32,357 nucleotides of DNA. Source: Acinetobacter bereziniae. GTDB taxonomy: Bacteria; Pseudomonadota; Gammaproteobacteria; Pseudomonadales; Moraxellaceae. Below the pieces are notes generated by a model. It saw nothing but the letters and a program-made list of their open reading frames with translations, ran no database searches and had not been told where the DNA came from. Each line of letters starts with the position of its first letter. Position 1 is the first letter of the stretch. The DNA lies in contig WNDP01000042.1 in NCBI GenBank assembly GCA_009912575.1, positions 1 to 32,357 on the forward strand, read 5' to 3'. The position numbers and the translations under genes are program-made. Shown here piece by piece: positions 16,403-24,476 of the stretch.

Positions 16403-16843
16403 TTAATTTGAGACATTCAAAAACAAATAGGCAATAAAACTAACCAAGATCAGTAATAGCAAATGTATGATGGTGTCGAAATAGTATATGGTTCCATCCA
16501 TAAAATATTGATAAAAAGGATAGACAACGATAGCAAACAGAAAGACCGCCAAGCTAAAACTCAATGATTTACGCAGTTTCAATACAGCATCAAAATGCTC
16601 AACTGATCCAATCCCATCATGCAAATAGAGAATTTTTTTGGTTTTATTGAATACCGCATAAACATCCTTGTTAAATTCGTTAAAAATCACCTGAACATCG
16701 TCGTCCATTTCAAAAATTGCTGATTGAATTTTTTTGCCACGATATTTTCTTTTTTTAATTTTTAAGATAAATATCCCAGTCGCGGTATACTCTATAAAAC
16801 TAATTTGTCCACTTTCTTCAGCAAGATTTTCTATATGTATCAT
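16403..16843 (-). CDS. Unknown two-helix membrane protein
   Basis: From the ATG at 16843 the product has 146 residues; the frame stays open up to a TTG at 16939, which would add 32 residues. Neither start has a strong ribosome site. Residues 1-90 look like a small soluble beta-rich domain with basic patches (K-I-K-K-R-K-Y-R-G-K-K). Two membrane helices lie at about 96-114 and 124-143, ending in the cytoplasm with N-V-S-N. I do not recognise a family. Its stop overlaps the ATG of the following gene, so the pair is an operon; both products have a soluble N-terminal part and a C-terminal membrane pair, and may form a complex. Confidence 0.6.
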   Translation of the reverse strand: MIHIENLAEESGQISFIEYTATGIFILKIKKRKYRGKKIQSAIFEMDDDVQVIFNEFNKDVYAVFNKTKKILYLHDGIGSVEHFDAVLKLRKSLSFSLAVFLFAIVVYPFYQYFMDGTIYYFDTIIHLLLLILVSFIAYLFLNVSN

Positions 16844-17153
16844 TTCTTTATTTCTTTTAAGCTTCTTTAAGATATTGATAAATCCAATATCATTAATGAA
16901 TGAGATTTGGGACAGGATTATAACCTGAGGAGTGGTCAATTTAAAAAATTAAATATTTTCTGGAGAATATTTATACTAGTTTTAGTTTAAATAATGTTCA
17001 TTGTGGTACTTTATAAAAATTTAAATTGTCTCTCTTAACGAAACTATTAACCATGCATAAAAGTTGTATATAACTGGTCATTTACTTAAACACTATTTTT
17101 TTTAAAACAGATTTATGCAAAATAACTTAAAACTATCACAAGAATATCAGCCA

Positions 17154-17777
17154 ATGCAGTTCAAAAAATATTTAGCGCTCAGCACTATCCTTACAACGTC
17201 ATTACATTGTTATGCAACTGTCGGTGGTGGACAATCTATAGAAGTCCTTGGCTATGAAGCAAAACCGCAAAAACTTTACCTGTTACGACACTATGAAGAT
17301 GAACGTGGGCGCTTACCCCAATTATATTATTATCAGCTTAATGACAAAAAACCTGACAAATTAATCGAAGTGCGATCATTATATATTAACCCTAAAACCC
17401 ATCAGATTGATTATGATCAAGATGGTGTCCAATTTGAAAAAGATCTCGCTAAAATAAAAAAGAGATTAATCCCAATGGTGATTAGTAATGCCAATACAGC
17501 AAAGATTTAGATAATAAAAAGTCAAACTCATAACATTTCTGCTTGGCATGATCCATCACAAAAGATTCCTGAATACAAAAGCATATACAGCGTTAACACC
17601 CCTGTTTTAAAAAGCAACAATCAACAGGCTGTTCACTATGCTAAAACAATAAAAATTAGTCAGAATTATGTTGTGCCAAATCACAACAAGATGTTAGCCA
17701 TTGTCAAATATTTCGGTATCCCTGAGGAAACAGGTTATGATATTGAAGATCCAGTTTTATTATTACCTGCAAAATGA
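17154..17777 (+). pseudogene. Secreted protein interrupted by an in-frame TAG
   Basis: The frame starts with MQFKKYLALSTILTTSLHCY, a good signal peptide (an upstream ATG at 17115 is also possible). It stops at TAG 17508-17510 after N-A-N-T-A-K-I and then remains open for 88 more codons to TGA at 17775. The downstream part (Y-S-V-N-T-P-V-L-K-S-N-N-Q-Q-A-V and later F-G-I-P-E-E-T-G-Y) aligns with the C-terminal half of the next gene, so a full-length protein of about 207 residues was interrupted by one nonsense change. Shared points with the neighbour include V-L-G-Y-x-(A/S)-K, P-x-(L/V)-Y-x-Y-x-L-N and L-A-K-I. Family unknown. The truncated 118-residue secreted product may still be made. Confidence 0.75.
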
Positions 17778-17787
17778 TGAGGCAAAA

Positions 17788-18375
17788 ATGTTAAAAATAA
17801 TCACATCGAGCATTTTATTGGTGTTCAGTTCTGCTGCTTTAGCCAATGATTACGGCAATATTACTGTGCAAGTTCTCGGTTATGATTCAAAGACAAAAAA
17901 TCTTCTTGTTGCTGAAAATTCAACAAGCTATTCAGTGCCTAAAGTTTACCGTTATTCACTGAACGAAAAACATTACGATTTACCCAAATATGACGAAAGA
18001 TTCACGGCGATTAAAGATCAAGCCATATTTAATCAAACACTTGCCAAGATTCAAACACAACTTAAACCACTTAAAACCTTGGATGTAGATGATTTTAAGT
18101 TAAATCTACTCGGACAAAACGCATCAGCGTCTCAAGATTCGACACCATTGAGTAGCGTATATAGTTCAGTTTTCACAGTGCAGAATACTCAAAATCAAAG
18201 TAAAGCAATGAACTTAACCAGTTACAGTCCGAACATTAAACTTAAACAAGCATTTGAATTACCAAAAAACAAAGGTGCTCTGATTACTTTTGAATCTCTC
18301 AGCTTACCATTTGATGAGGGATATACACGTGAAGAAGTTGTGATTCTTTTCCCCAATGATCAACTTCCTAAATAA
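17788..18375 (+). CDS. Unknown secreted protein, intact tandem paralog
   Basis: The 195-residue protein starts MLKIITSSILLVFSSAALAN, a signal peptide probably cut after A-L-A at 19. The mature part shares V-L-G-Y-D-S-K, P-K-V-Y-R-Y-S-L-N, L-A-K-I and the late S-L-P-F-D-E-G-Y-T segment with the interrupted gene just upstream. It has no cysteines in the mature part and no family I recognise; it is likely periplasmic. The ATG at 17788 has GAGG six bases upstream; the upstream open frame of 29 codons overlaps the preceding gene and is not needed. Only ten bases separate it from the preceding stop, so the two form a tandem-duplicate operon. A strong bidirectional terminator follows. Confidence 0.8.
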   Translation: MLKIITSSILLVFSSAALANDYGNITVQVLGYDSKTKNLLVAENSTSYSVPKVYRYSLNEKHYDLPKYDERFTAIKDQAIFNQTLAKIQTQLKPLKTLDVDDFKLNLLGQNASASQDSTPLSSVYSSVFTVQNTQNQSKAMNLTSYSPNIKLKQAFELPKNKGALITFESLSLPFDEGYTREEVVILFPNDQLPK

Positions 18376-18404
18376 CTAAAGCCTCCGAGGAGGCTTTAGT
18401 TTTT
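18375..18404. terminator. Bidirectional terminator between the secreted paralogs and prpC
   Basis: ACTAAAGCCTCC at 18375-18386 and GGAGGCTTTAGT at 18389-18400 form a perfect 12-bp stem with T-rich tails. The plus-strand tail is TTTTT. It lies between two convergent genes and can serve both. Confidence 0.9.
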
Positions 18405-18424
18405 GTCATTATTTTTAAAAATAA

Positions 18425-19561
18425 CTAAGCAGCTGAACGCTCTGTAATTGGTATCACTTTACGTAGTTCTGGTCCTGTATAATCCGCACTTGGACGAATA
18501 ATACGATTGTCTGCACGTTGTTCCATCACATGTGCAGCCCAACCTGTTACACGGGACATCACAAAAATTGGAGTGAACAATTTAGTCGCGATGTCCATAA
18601 AGTGATATGCAGATGCGTGGAAGAAGTCGGCATTACAAAATAACTTTTTCTCACGCCACATGACTTCTTCACAGCGAACAGATACTGGATAAAGCACCGT
18701 ATCACCAACATCTTTTGCTAAACGCTCAGACCAAATTTTGATAATACCGTTACGAGGATCATTGTCTTTATAGATCGCATGACCAAAGCCCATGATTTTT
18801 TCTTTACGCTCAAGCTTGCCCATCATTTCACGTTCAGCTTGCTCAGGTGATGTCCAGTTTTCGATCATTTCCATAGCTGCTTCATTTGCACCGCCATGCA
18901 ATGGTCCACGCAGTGAGCCAATTGCACCTGTGATACATGAGTGCATATCAGACAAGGTAGATGCACAAACACGCGCAGTGAATGTAGATGCATTAAATTC
19001 ATGCTCAGCGTAAAGAATTAAAGAAACATTCATCACTTGTTCATGCAATTCATTTGGTTTTTCACCACGAAGTAAATGCAGGAATTGTGCACCAATTGAA
19101 TCATCATCGGTATTTTCTTCAATACGTACACCATCATGGCTAAAACGATACCAATAACAGATAATTGCAGGCAAAGTTGCAAGAATACGATCTGCAACAT
19201 CTTGCTGTTGTTCAAATGATTTTTCTGTTTCAAGATTGCCTAACATTGAAACACCTGTACGCATCACATCCATTGGGTGTGAATCAGCAGGAATACGCTC
19301 CAAGACTTCTTTTAACGCTTGTGGTAATTGACGCAAAGATTTTAATTTTGCTTTGTATGCAGCCAACTGTTCTGCTGTCGGTAATTCACCAAAGAAAATC
19401 AGATAAGCAACTTCTTCAAATTGGCAGTTTTCTGCAAGATCTTGCACGTCATAACCACGATAGGTTAAACCTGCGCCACTTTTACCTACTGTAGAAAGTG
19501 CGGTTTTACCTGCAACCTGACCGCGCAATCCTGCGCCTGTGAGTACTTTTCCTTCAGCCAT
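18425..19561 (-). CDS. prpC: 2-methylcitrate synthase
   Basis: PrpC joins propionyl-CoA and oxaloacetate to 2-methylcitrate, the entry step of the methylcitrate cycle for propionate. The 378 residues belong to the citrate-synthase fold, and the catalytic triad is visible as H222 (PLHGGANE), H261 (GFGHAIYK) and D312 (CNADFFHASAY). The short length, the early Y-R-G-Y-D and adjacency to prpB favour PrpC over the main citrate synthase. I chose the ATG at 19561, four bases after the prpB stop, with AGGAG in the prpB end. The frame continues 71 codons upstream inside prpB and is rejected. It ends at a terminator without a following acnD or prpD. Confidence 0.95.
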   Translation of the reverse strand: MAEGKVLTGAGLRGQVAGKTALSTVGKSGAGLTYRGYDVQDLAENCQFEEVAYLIFFGELPTAEQLAAYKAKLKSLRQLPQALKEVLERIPADSHPMDVMRTGVSMLGNLETEKSFEQQQDVADRILATLPAIICYWYRFSHDGVRIEENTDDDSIGAQFLHLLRGEKPNELHEQVMNVSLILYAEHEFNASTFTARVCASTLSDMHSCITGAIGSLRGPLHGGANEAAMEMIENWTSPEQAEREMMGKLERKEKIMGFGHAIYKDNDPRNGIIKIWSERLAKDVGDTVLYPVSVRCEEVMWREKKLFCNADFFHASAYHFMDIATKLFTPIFVMSRVTGWAAHVMEQRADNRIIRPSADYTGPELRKVIPITERSAA

Positions 19562-19565
19562 TTTA

Positions 19566-20450
19566 TTATTTCTCCTGCGTGAACAGTTTGTGTAGGGTAT
19601 TTTCAAAAGTGTGATAATCAAGGAATTCGTAAAGTTCTTTACGCTGTTGCATGGTATCCAAAACATTGACTTGAGTACCATTTTCACGAATAGATCGAAA
19701 AACTTCGAGAGCCGCTTTTTGCATTGCACGTGTTGCAGATAATGGATATAACACCATGCTAATGCCCTGCTCACCTAACTCTTCAGTGGTGTAATACGGC
19801 GTATCACCAAATTCGGTAATATTGGCAAGCACAGGTACACCTACAGCATCACATACTGTTTTATACATGGTAATGTCTGTCATGGCTTCAGCAAAAATTG
19901 CATCAGCACCAGCTTCAACACATGCACATGCACGGTCAATAACGGCCTGTAGACCTTCTTTTTGTAAAGCATCTGTACGTGCCATTACGACAAAGTTGGC
20001 GTCAGTTTTAGCATCTACGGCAGCTTTAATTCGGTCAACCATTTCTTGTTGAGAAACAATTTCTTTATTTGGACGATGTCCACAACGCTTTTGCGCCACT
20101 TGATCTTCAATATGAACAGCAGCTGCACCAGCACTAATCATTTGTTTTATTGTACGTGTAATATTGAAAGCACCACCCCAACCTGTATCAATATCGACCA
20201 ATAATGGTGTATCTACACGTTCAGTAATACGACGCACATCTTCCAATACATCATCTAAGCTCGTCATACCTAAGTCAGGTAAACCATAAGAGTAATTGGC
20301 TACACCAGCACCTGAAACGTAGATTGCTTTATATCCCACTTGCTTTGCCATCATCGCGGCATAGGCATTGACTGTACCAATGATTTGTAATGGTTTTTCC
20401 ACTTCTAGCGCTTGTCTAAATCTTAAGCCTGCAGACGTTTGTTGTGTCAT
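19566..20450 (-). CDS. prpB: 2-methylisocitrate lyase
   Basis: PrpB splits 2-methylisocitrate into pyruvate and succinate, the last step of the methylcitrate cycle. The 294-residue protein belongs to the isocitrate lyase superfamily. It shows V-D-I-D-T-G at 85-90, H-I-E-D-Q at 113-117 and the catalytic loop K-R-C-G-H-R with C123, which is K-K-C-G-H in most members. The ATG at 20450 has GGAAGG just upstream; a GTG seven codons earlier is less likely. It is the first gene of prpB-prpC and faces a TetR gene across 237 bases with a clear palindrome, which suggests control by that regulator. Confidence 0.95.
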   Translation of the reverse strand: MTQQTSAGLRFRQALEVEKPLQIIGTVNAYAAMMAKQVGYKAIYVSGAGVANYSYGLPDLGMTSLDDVLEDVRRITERVDTPLLVDIDTGWGGAFNITRTIKQMISAGAAAVHIEDQVAQKRCGHRPNKEIVSQQEMVDRIKAAVDAKTDANFVVMARTDALQKEGLQAVIDRACACVEAGADAIFAEAMTDITMYKTVCDAVGVPVLANITEFGDTPYYTTEELGEQGISMVLYPLSATRAMQKAALEVFRSIRENGTQVNVLDTMQQRKELYEFLDYHTFENTLHKLFTQEK

Positions 20451-20555
20451 ATTCCCTTCCACAGTGGTCACTTGTTTATTGAGTTTTGAGTATAGCCATA
20501 ATTTGTAAATCGCATATGACCATTTAGATATATTACTCTAAAACTTTAGTCAAAG

Positions 20556-20581
20556 AAAAATGAATATTTTGATTCATTTTT
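20556..20581. promoter_or_regulatory. Palindrome between prpB and tetR, candidate operator
   Basis: AAAAATGAAT and ATTCATTTTT form perfect 10-base arms around six bases. It lies in the divergent promoter region, about 105 bases before prpB and 105 before the TetR gene. A TTGACT on the minus strand (20548-20553) abuts it as a possible prpB -35. TetR-family regulators typically bind such sites; binding here is inferred from position only. Confidence 0.5.
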
Positions 20582-20648
20582 TTAAAATTATGTATTTTTT
20601 TGATCATTCAGGACATATTCATTATCACAAAGAAATTTATTGACATTT

Positions 20649-20658
20649 TTGCTATAAT
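20649..20658 (+). promoter_or_regulatory. Extended -10 promoter of the TetR gene
   Basis: TTGCTATAAT contains a perfect TATAAT at 20653-20658 with the extended -10 TG one base before it, 29 bases ahead of the TetR start codon. No good -35 is found at 17 bases; the nearby TTGACA is too close. Confidence 0.55.
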
Positions 20659-20687
20659 ACTTACAACGTATTTTTTATCCGCAATTT

Positions 20688-21341
20688 ATGAACCAAGATT
20701 TAGCACATATCGCAGCCTGTGGATGTGATTTCCCACAAACAAAACGTGGTCATGAACGTCGTCTGGCATTATTGATTAGTGCGAATCAACTTTTTCTCGA
20801 ACATGGTTATGATGCGGTATCTTTAGATGATATTGTGAATCATGCAGGTGGTTCGAAAGCGTCAATTTATAAGTATTTCGGCAATAAAGAAGGCTTATTT
20901 ACTGCAATTTGTGACTATCGTCGTGATCTTTTTTTTAAAGATATCTGTCGCCCTTTTAACCCTACATGCAATGATCTACGTGCATATCTGATCAATACGC
21001 TGATCACCTTTTATAAGCATATGATTATGCCCGATAACATTGCGTTTATACGTCTGATCTTTGAGCGTTCACAAAAAGACCCGCAGTTGGCACTCTATAT
21101 TCATGAAAAAGGACCTAAACAAGTCCAACTTTCAATTGCAAGCGCATTAGAACGTTATGCAGAAAATCAAAAATTGGTCTGTGAAAATCCACTTTATTCA
21201 GCACAATTCTATTTTGGTATCTTAAGAAATTTAGAATGGCGAATCTTAATGGGGATCGAAATCAAAGATACTGATCAAGAAATACTCGATTGCATAAGTT
21301 ATTGCGTAGATCGCTTCCTTCAAGGGCATCAAAAGGTCTAA
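20688..21341 (+). CDS. TetR/AcrR-family transcriptional regulator
   Basis: The 217-residue protein has the TetR helix-turn-helix at about 24-73, with F-L-E-H-G-Y-D-A-V-S-L-D-D-I-V, then G-G-S-K-A-S-I-Y-K-Y-F and N-K-E-G-L-F. The remaining part is the helical ligand-binding and dimer domain; a cysteine pair C11/C13 lies in an unusual N-terminal extension of about 20 residues. It is divergent from prpB, with a palindrome between, so control of prpBC and of itself is likely. Other propionate operons are controlled by PrpR or GntR-type proteins, so a TetR neighbour is less usual. It could instead act on genes elsewhere. Confidence 0.85.
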   Translation: MNQDLAHIAACGCDFPQTKRGHERRLALLISANQLFLEHGYDAVSLDDIVNHAGGSKASIYKYFGNKEGLFTAICDYRRDLFFKDICRPFNPTCNDLRAYLINTLITFYKHMIMPDNIAFIRLIFERSQKDPQLALYIHEKGPKQVQLSIASALERYAENQKLVCENPLYSAQFYFGILRNLEWRILMGIEIKDTDQEILDCISYCVDRFLQGHQKV

Positions 21342-21401
21342 TTTTTTTGCGTTTTCATATTCATATAGTATATTAGATGATTCTCCTTTTTATTTTCATC
21401 A

Positions 21402-21421
21402 ACCAACAATGAATTGTTGGT
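21402..21421. promoter_or_regulatory. Inverted repeat upstream of argF
   Basis: ACCAACAAT and ATTGTTGGT are perfect 9-base arms separated by two bases, 45 bases before the argF start codon. No T run follows on the plus strand, so an operator or leader hairpin is more likely than a terminator of the TetR gene. It does not match the usual ArgR box. Confidence 0.4.
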
Positions 21422-21465
21422 CAATTCGCTATTGGCTTTGACTAGACAATTATTGTGGAGTAACC

Positions 21466-22386
21466 ATGGCTCTACGACATTTTCTTACTTTACGTGACTT
21501 ATCCACTGCTGAACTGAATCGCATCATTGAACGTGCTTTAGAGTTAAAGCGAAAACAGCACAACAACGAAGTGTTCCAACCTTTTGTTGGAAAAGTCATG
21601 GGGATGATTTTTGAAAAGTCGAGCACCCGTACTCGTGTCTCTTTCGAAGCAGGTATGAGCCAATTTGGCGGCAGTGCAATTTTCCTTTCATCTCGTGATA
21701 CGCAATTGGGTCGTGGCGAACCAATTGAAGATTCTGCACGTGTTATTTCAAGCATGCTTGATATCGTAATGATTCGTACTTTTGGTCACGACATTGTTGA
21801 ACGTTTTGCTGAATATTCTTCTGTACCTGTGATCAATGCGCTAACTGACGACCATCACCCATGCCAGTTATTGGCTGATGTACAAACCTTTGTCGAACAC
21901 CGTGGCTCAATTGAAGGTAAAACGGTGGCTTGGATTGGTGATGGTAATAATATGTGTAACTCATATATTGAAGCTGCACATATGTGGGGTTTTAAATTAA
22001 AAATTGCTTCACCAAAAGGCTATGAACCAAAACCAGAGTTTCTTTCAGAGTTTGCCCATTGTGTTGAACTATTTGAATCTGCTGAAGATGCTGCTGTGAA
22101 TGCAGATTTGATTGTCACCGATGTTTGGGCAAGTATGGGACAAGAGGAAGAACAAAAAATCCGTGAGAAAGCCTTCGCTGCTTATCAGGTCAATGAAAAA
22201 TTGATGGATTTAGCACATCCTGATTGCTTATTTATGCACTGTTTACCTGCACATCGTGGTGAAGAAGTTTCTGAAAATATGCTGGATCATAAAAATGCGG
22301 TGGTGTGGGATGAAGCAGAAAACCGCTTACATGCACAAAAAGCATTGGTTGAATTCTTGATCAATGAAAACTTAAAAAAAGACTAA
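21466..22386 (+). CDS. argF: Ornithine carbamoyltransferase
   Basis: This cytosolic trimer makes citrulline from ornithine and carbamoyl phosphate in arginine synthesis. The 306 residues are typical. Visible are the carbamoyl-phosphate site S-S-T-R-T-R at 52-57, the H-P-C-Q motif at 131-134, and the ornithine-side H-C-L-P at 258-261 with A-H-R-G-E-E-V following. A G-D-G-N-N-M motif at 158-163 also belongs to ornithine rather than aspartate transferases. GGAG lies five bases before the ATG. It is transcribed alone and ends at a clear terminator. Confidence 0.97.
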   Translation: MALRHFLTLRDLSTAELNRIIERALELKRKQHNNEVFQPFVGKVMGMIFEKSSTRTRVSFEAGMSQFGGSAIFLSSRDTQLGRGEPIEDSARVISSMLDIVMIRTFGHDIVERFAEYSSVPVINALTDDHHPCQLLADVQTFVEHRGSIEGKTVAWIGDGNNMCNSYIEAAHMWGFKLKIASPKGYEPKPEFLSEFAHCVELFESAEDAAVNADLIVTDVWASMGQEEEQKIREKAFAAYQVNEKLMDLAHPDCLFMHCLPAHRGEEVSENMLDHKNAVVWDEAENRLHAQKALVEFLINENLKKD

Positions 22387-22417
22387 TTTTAGCGTTGTCT
22401 TTCAATCATATTGATCA

Positions 22418-22449
22418 AAATACGCACCAATGATGGTGCTTATTTTTTT
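22418..22449 (+). terminator. Rho-independent terminator of argF
   Basis: GCACCA at 22424-22429 pairs with TGGTGC at 22434-22439 across ATGA; outer AAATA/TATTT pairs extend the stem past one mismatch. Seven T follow at 22443-22449. Confidence 0.9.
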
Positions 22450-22604
22450 ATCTATTGATGCTAATCAATAAGCTTCAAATTTTATTATTCACTAAATCGC
22501 TTGAATACACTTTAAAATGCTTGATTGAAAAGAAATTAACTAGATTTTATTTTTTCCAATACAATAGATGTAAACTATATGATCATAAGGATAACAATAT
22601 CGCC

Positions 22605-23699
22605 ATGAAAAAATTAATATTGTGTAGTTTGTTAGTCAGTGTCGCTTTTACTTTAAATGCTAAGAACTTGACCATTACACTTGATCTGTATGAAAGTTAC
22701 GGCACAATGAATCAAGAACAAAAAAACAGCTTATTTAATAGTCCAATTGTAGGTGAAGCATTTTATCTGCCTCGACATAGTATTGTGGGTGTCACAGGTA
22801 GCATAAAAAAATGTGGTTTTTTAAGCTTTCCCTGTTTTAAAAAGAAATCCAAGCAAATTCAAATTAATGCAGTCAAAAACTTAGCAACAAATACGCTGAC
22901 TTTTCAGGTTCCACTTTCTACTGGTACTTTATATAAATTAGAAAGCTTTACTGTGATAATTCCATTTAAACATAATATAAGTTCATCTAATGGACTTGTT
23001 ATTCGTGCAAGCGAATCTGAGCAGCATCGGTTGATTCAACCAGTCTCTATAGGTAATGGCTTTGAAGGTTTAAAGGGAACGCTCCGTTTTAGTCAATCTG
23101 GATTTTCAACTCTTGATACTGTTGCAGACGCGATAGATCCAAATCAGACGCCTCCCTACCAGTTTTTTAAAACACATCCATATTTAGGGTATTTTACCAA
23201 CCAAAATATTAGAGCAATTCCAAACTATATTTCGAGTGATATAAAATCACCTTATCCAGCGGAAATTGCGAATTTGGAAAAAATCTACTCAGCAAAGCGC
23301 TTTGATGCCCAGCTAGATGGTCATCAATTTACTGCTGTAGACATAAGCGCCAAGCAAAAAAAGAATCCCAAATGTAAAAGTACTTTTGGGGATTACAAAT
23401 ACACGTTATTTTTTATTGATGGACAGCTCAGCTATTACAGTACAACTCTCGCTGACATGGAGACATGTGAAACTCGCTATACCACGGCGATTTGGAATGA
23501 GTATAGTGAAGTATATGATTATCAAGTACATAAATCTTCAAGTGCCCAACCATTTCAATATGGAGGATGGCGGAATACATGCAATATAGAAAACAATTCA
23601 AATATTGGTTTTTGCAATATACAACCACCGAATCAAGAGGCTTTAAAACATTTTGAAAAAGAAGCAAATCGAGTTCTGCATTTTTTTCCAACGCCTTAA
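22605..23699 (+). CDS. Unknown secreted protein
   Basis: From the ATG at 22605 the product has 364 residues and starts with a clean signal peptide, MKKLILCSLLVSVAFTLNA, cut near residue 19. The frame is open for 50 codons upstream, but that part is hydrophobic-basic and lacks a signal. The mature protein is beta-rich in the first half (K-N-L-T-I-T-L-D-L-Y-E-S-Y), with an early cysteine pair (K-K-C-G-F...F-P-C-F) and several late cysteines (P-K-C-K, E-T-C-E, N-T-C-N, G-F-C-N), which suggests disulfides in the periplasm or outside the cell. No lipobox is present, no catalytic motif is obvious, and no family is recognised. AAGGA is 15 bases upstream, rather far. Confidence 0.75.
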   Translation: MKKLILCSLLVSVAFTLNAKNLTITLDLYESYGTMNQEQKNSLFNSPIVGEAFYLPRHSIVGVTGSIKKCGFLSFPCFKKKSKQIQINAVKNLATNTLTFQVPLSTGTLYKLESFTVIIPFKHNISSSNGLVIRASESEQHRLIQPVSIGNGFEGLKGTLRFSQSGFSTLDTVADAIDPNQTPPYQFFKTHPYLGYFTNQNIRAIPNYISSDIKSPYPAEIANLEKIYSAKRFDAQLDGHQFTAVDISAKQKKNPKCKSTFGDYKYTLFFIDGQLSYYSTTLADMETCETRYTTAIWNEYSEVYDYQVHKSSSAQPFQYGGWRNTCNIENNSNIGFCNIQPPNQEALKHFEKEANRVLHFFPTP

Positions 23700-23805
23700 T
23701 ATAGGTGAGTGATGTAAGCTTTTTGATAAAAATAAACTGCAATGCTGGTACATATTATTTGATTGAGTATAATCAATCCATATTCTTTATAAGTGTATTA
23801 TTCAA

Positions 23806-24276
23806 ATGAATTTCAAAATAATATCTTCATCAATAACGACCCTATTACTGAGCTTATCCACCCAGAGTTATGCAACTGAATTGGATGATTATTTAATTCA
23901 AAACCAGCTTATTGAACAAAATTACAAAATTAAGGATTCAAAAAAATTAGATGATGTTTTAAATGCCTTAAGTGATGAAGATTCACGTGTACTACCCGTT
24001 CAAATTGACCAAAATACTGTGATCGAAAAAATACGTTTGTATCATGATCACATTGATTTACAAGGACTCATTACATCGGAAAATTTCAAACAATTTTCCG
24101 ACAGCATGGCTAAAGAAAAAACTCAGCAATTTCTCATGCAAGGTATGCGGGAAAATTGTCATCTAATCTTTGAAAATGAATTTCAAAGGCACAATCCCTA
24201 TTACGTGAAAATGAAACTAAGTTCAGCACAAAAAGTATATGAGCTTAAACTTAAGAATGACCAATGTAAGTTTTAA
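23806..24276 (+). CDS. Unknown small secreted protein
   Basis: The 156-residue product has a signal peptide, MNFKIISSSITTLLLSLSTQ, cut after S-Y-A at 23. The mature part is helical and charged, with E-L-D-D-Y-L-I-Q-N-Q near its start and two cysteines, C118 and C154, that could form a disulfide near the C-terminus. No family is recognised. It follows the larger secreted gene by 106 bases without a terminator between them, so they may be cotranscribed and work together in the periplasm; this is only positional. ppk1 starts 200 bases later. Confidence 0.7.
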   Translation: MNFKIISSSITTLLLSLSTQSYATELDDYLIQNQLIEQNYKIKDSKKLDDVLNALSDEDSRVLPVQIDQNTVIEKIRLYHDHIDLQGLITSENFKQFSDSMAKEKTQQFLMQGMRENCHLIFENEFQRHNPYYVKMKLSSAQKVYELKLKNDQCKF

Positions 24277-24340
24277 AAATAACATTTTTATTATTTAACA
24301 CCTTGGTAGATTTTTATGTTCTCAGTACAGCATTGAACAT

Positions 24341-24422
24341 TTGTTACAACTTGCTTAAAAATAAATCGTTTCTAAAAATTTTAAAATCGAAATATTTTCA
24401 ATATTTTAGGTGGTTGTAACAA
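24341..24422. promoter_or_regulatory. Separated inverted repeat upstream of ppk1
   Basis: TTGTTACAAC at 24341-24350 returns as its exact reverse complement GTTGTAACAA at 24413-24422. The 62-base spacing is too long for a simple hairpin, but two facing sites for one regulator in the ppk1 promoter are possible. No clear -35/-10 pair was found. Confidence 0.35.
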
Positions 24423-24476
24423 TTTTGTCATGTAGAATACTTACTATGCCCATCAAGGTCGTTAAGACAGTTTCAA

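Noticed and set aside
19562-19774. Long N-terminal extension of prpC (71 codons)
   Set aside because: It lies entirely inside prpB in another frame. The family start is the ATG at 19561, which has AGGAG upstream.
20640-20658. TTGACA next to TATAAT before the TetR gene as a -35/-10 pair
   Set aside because: Only seven bases separate them, so they cannot form one promoter; the extended -10 alone is kept.
22455-22604. Fifty-codon extension before the secreted protein
   Set aside because: A typical signal peptide starts at 22605; the extension would bury it internally.
24425-24445. Pho-box-like TTGTCAT before ppk1
   Set aside because: The required second half site at the correct spacing is absent.
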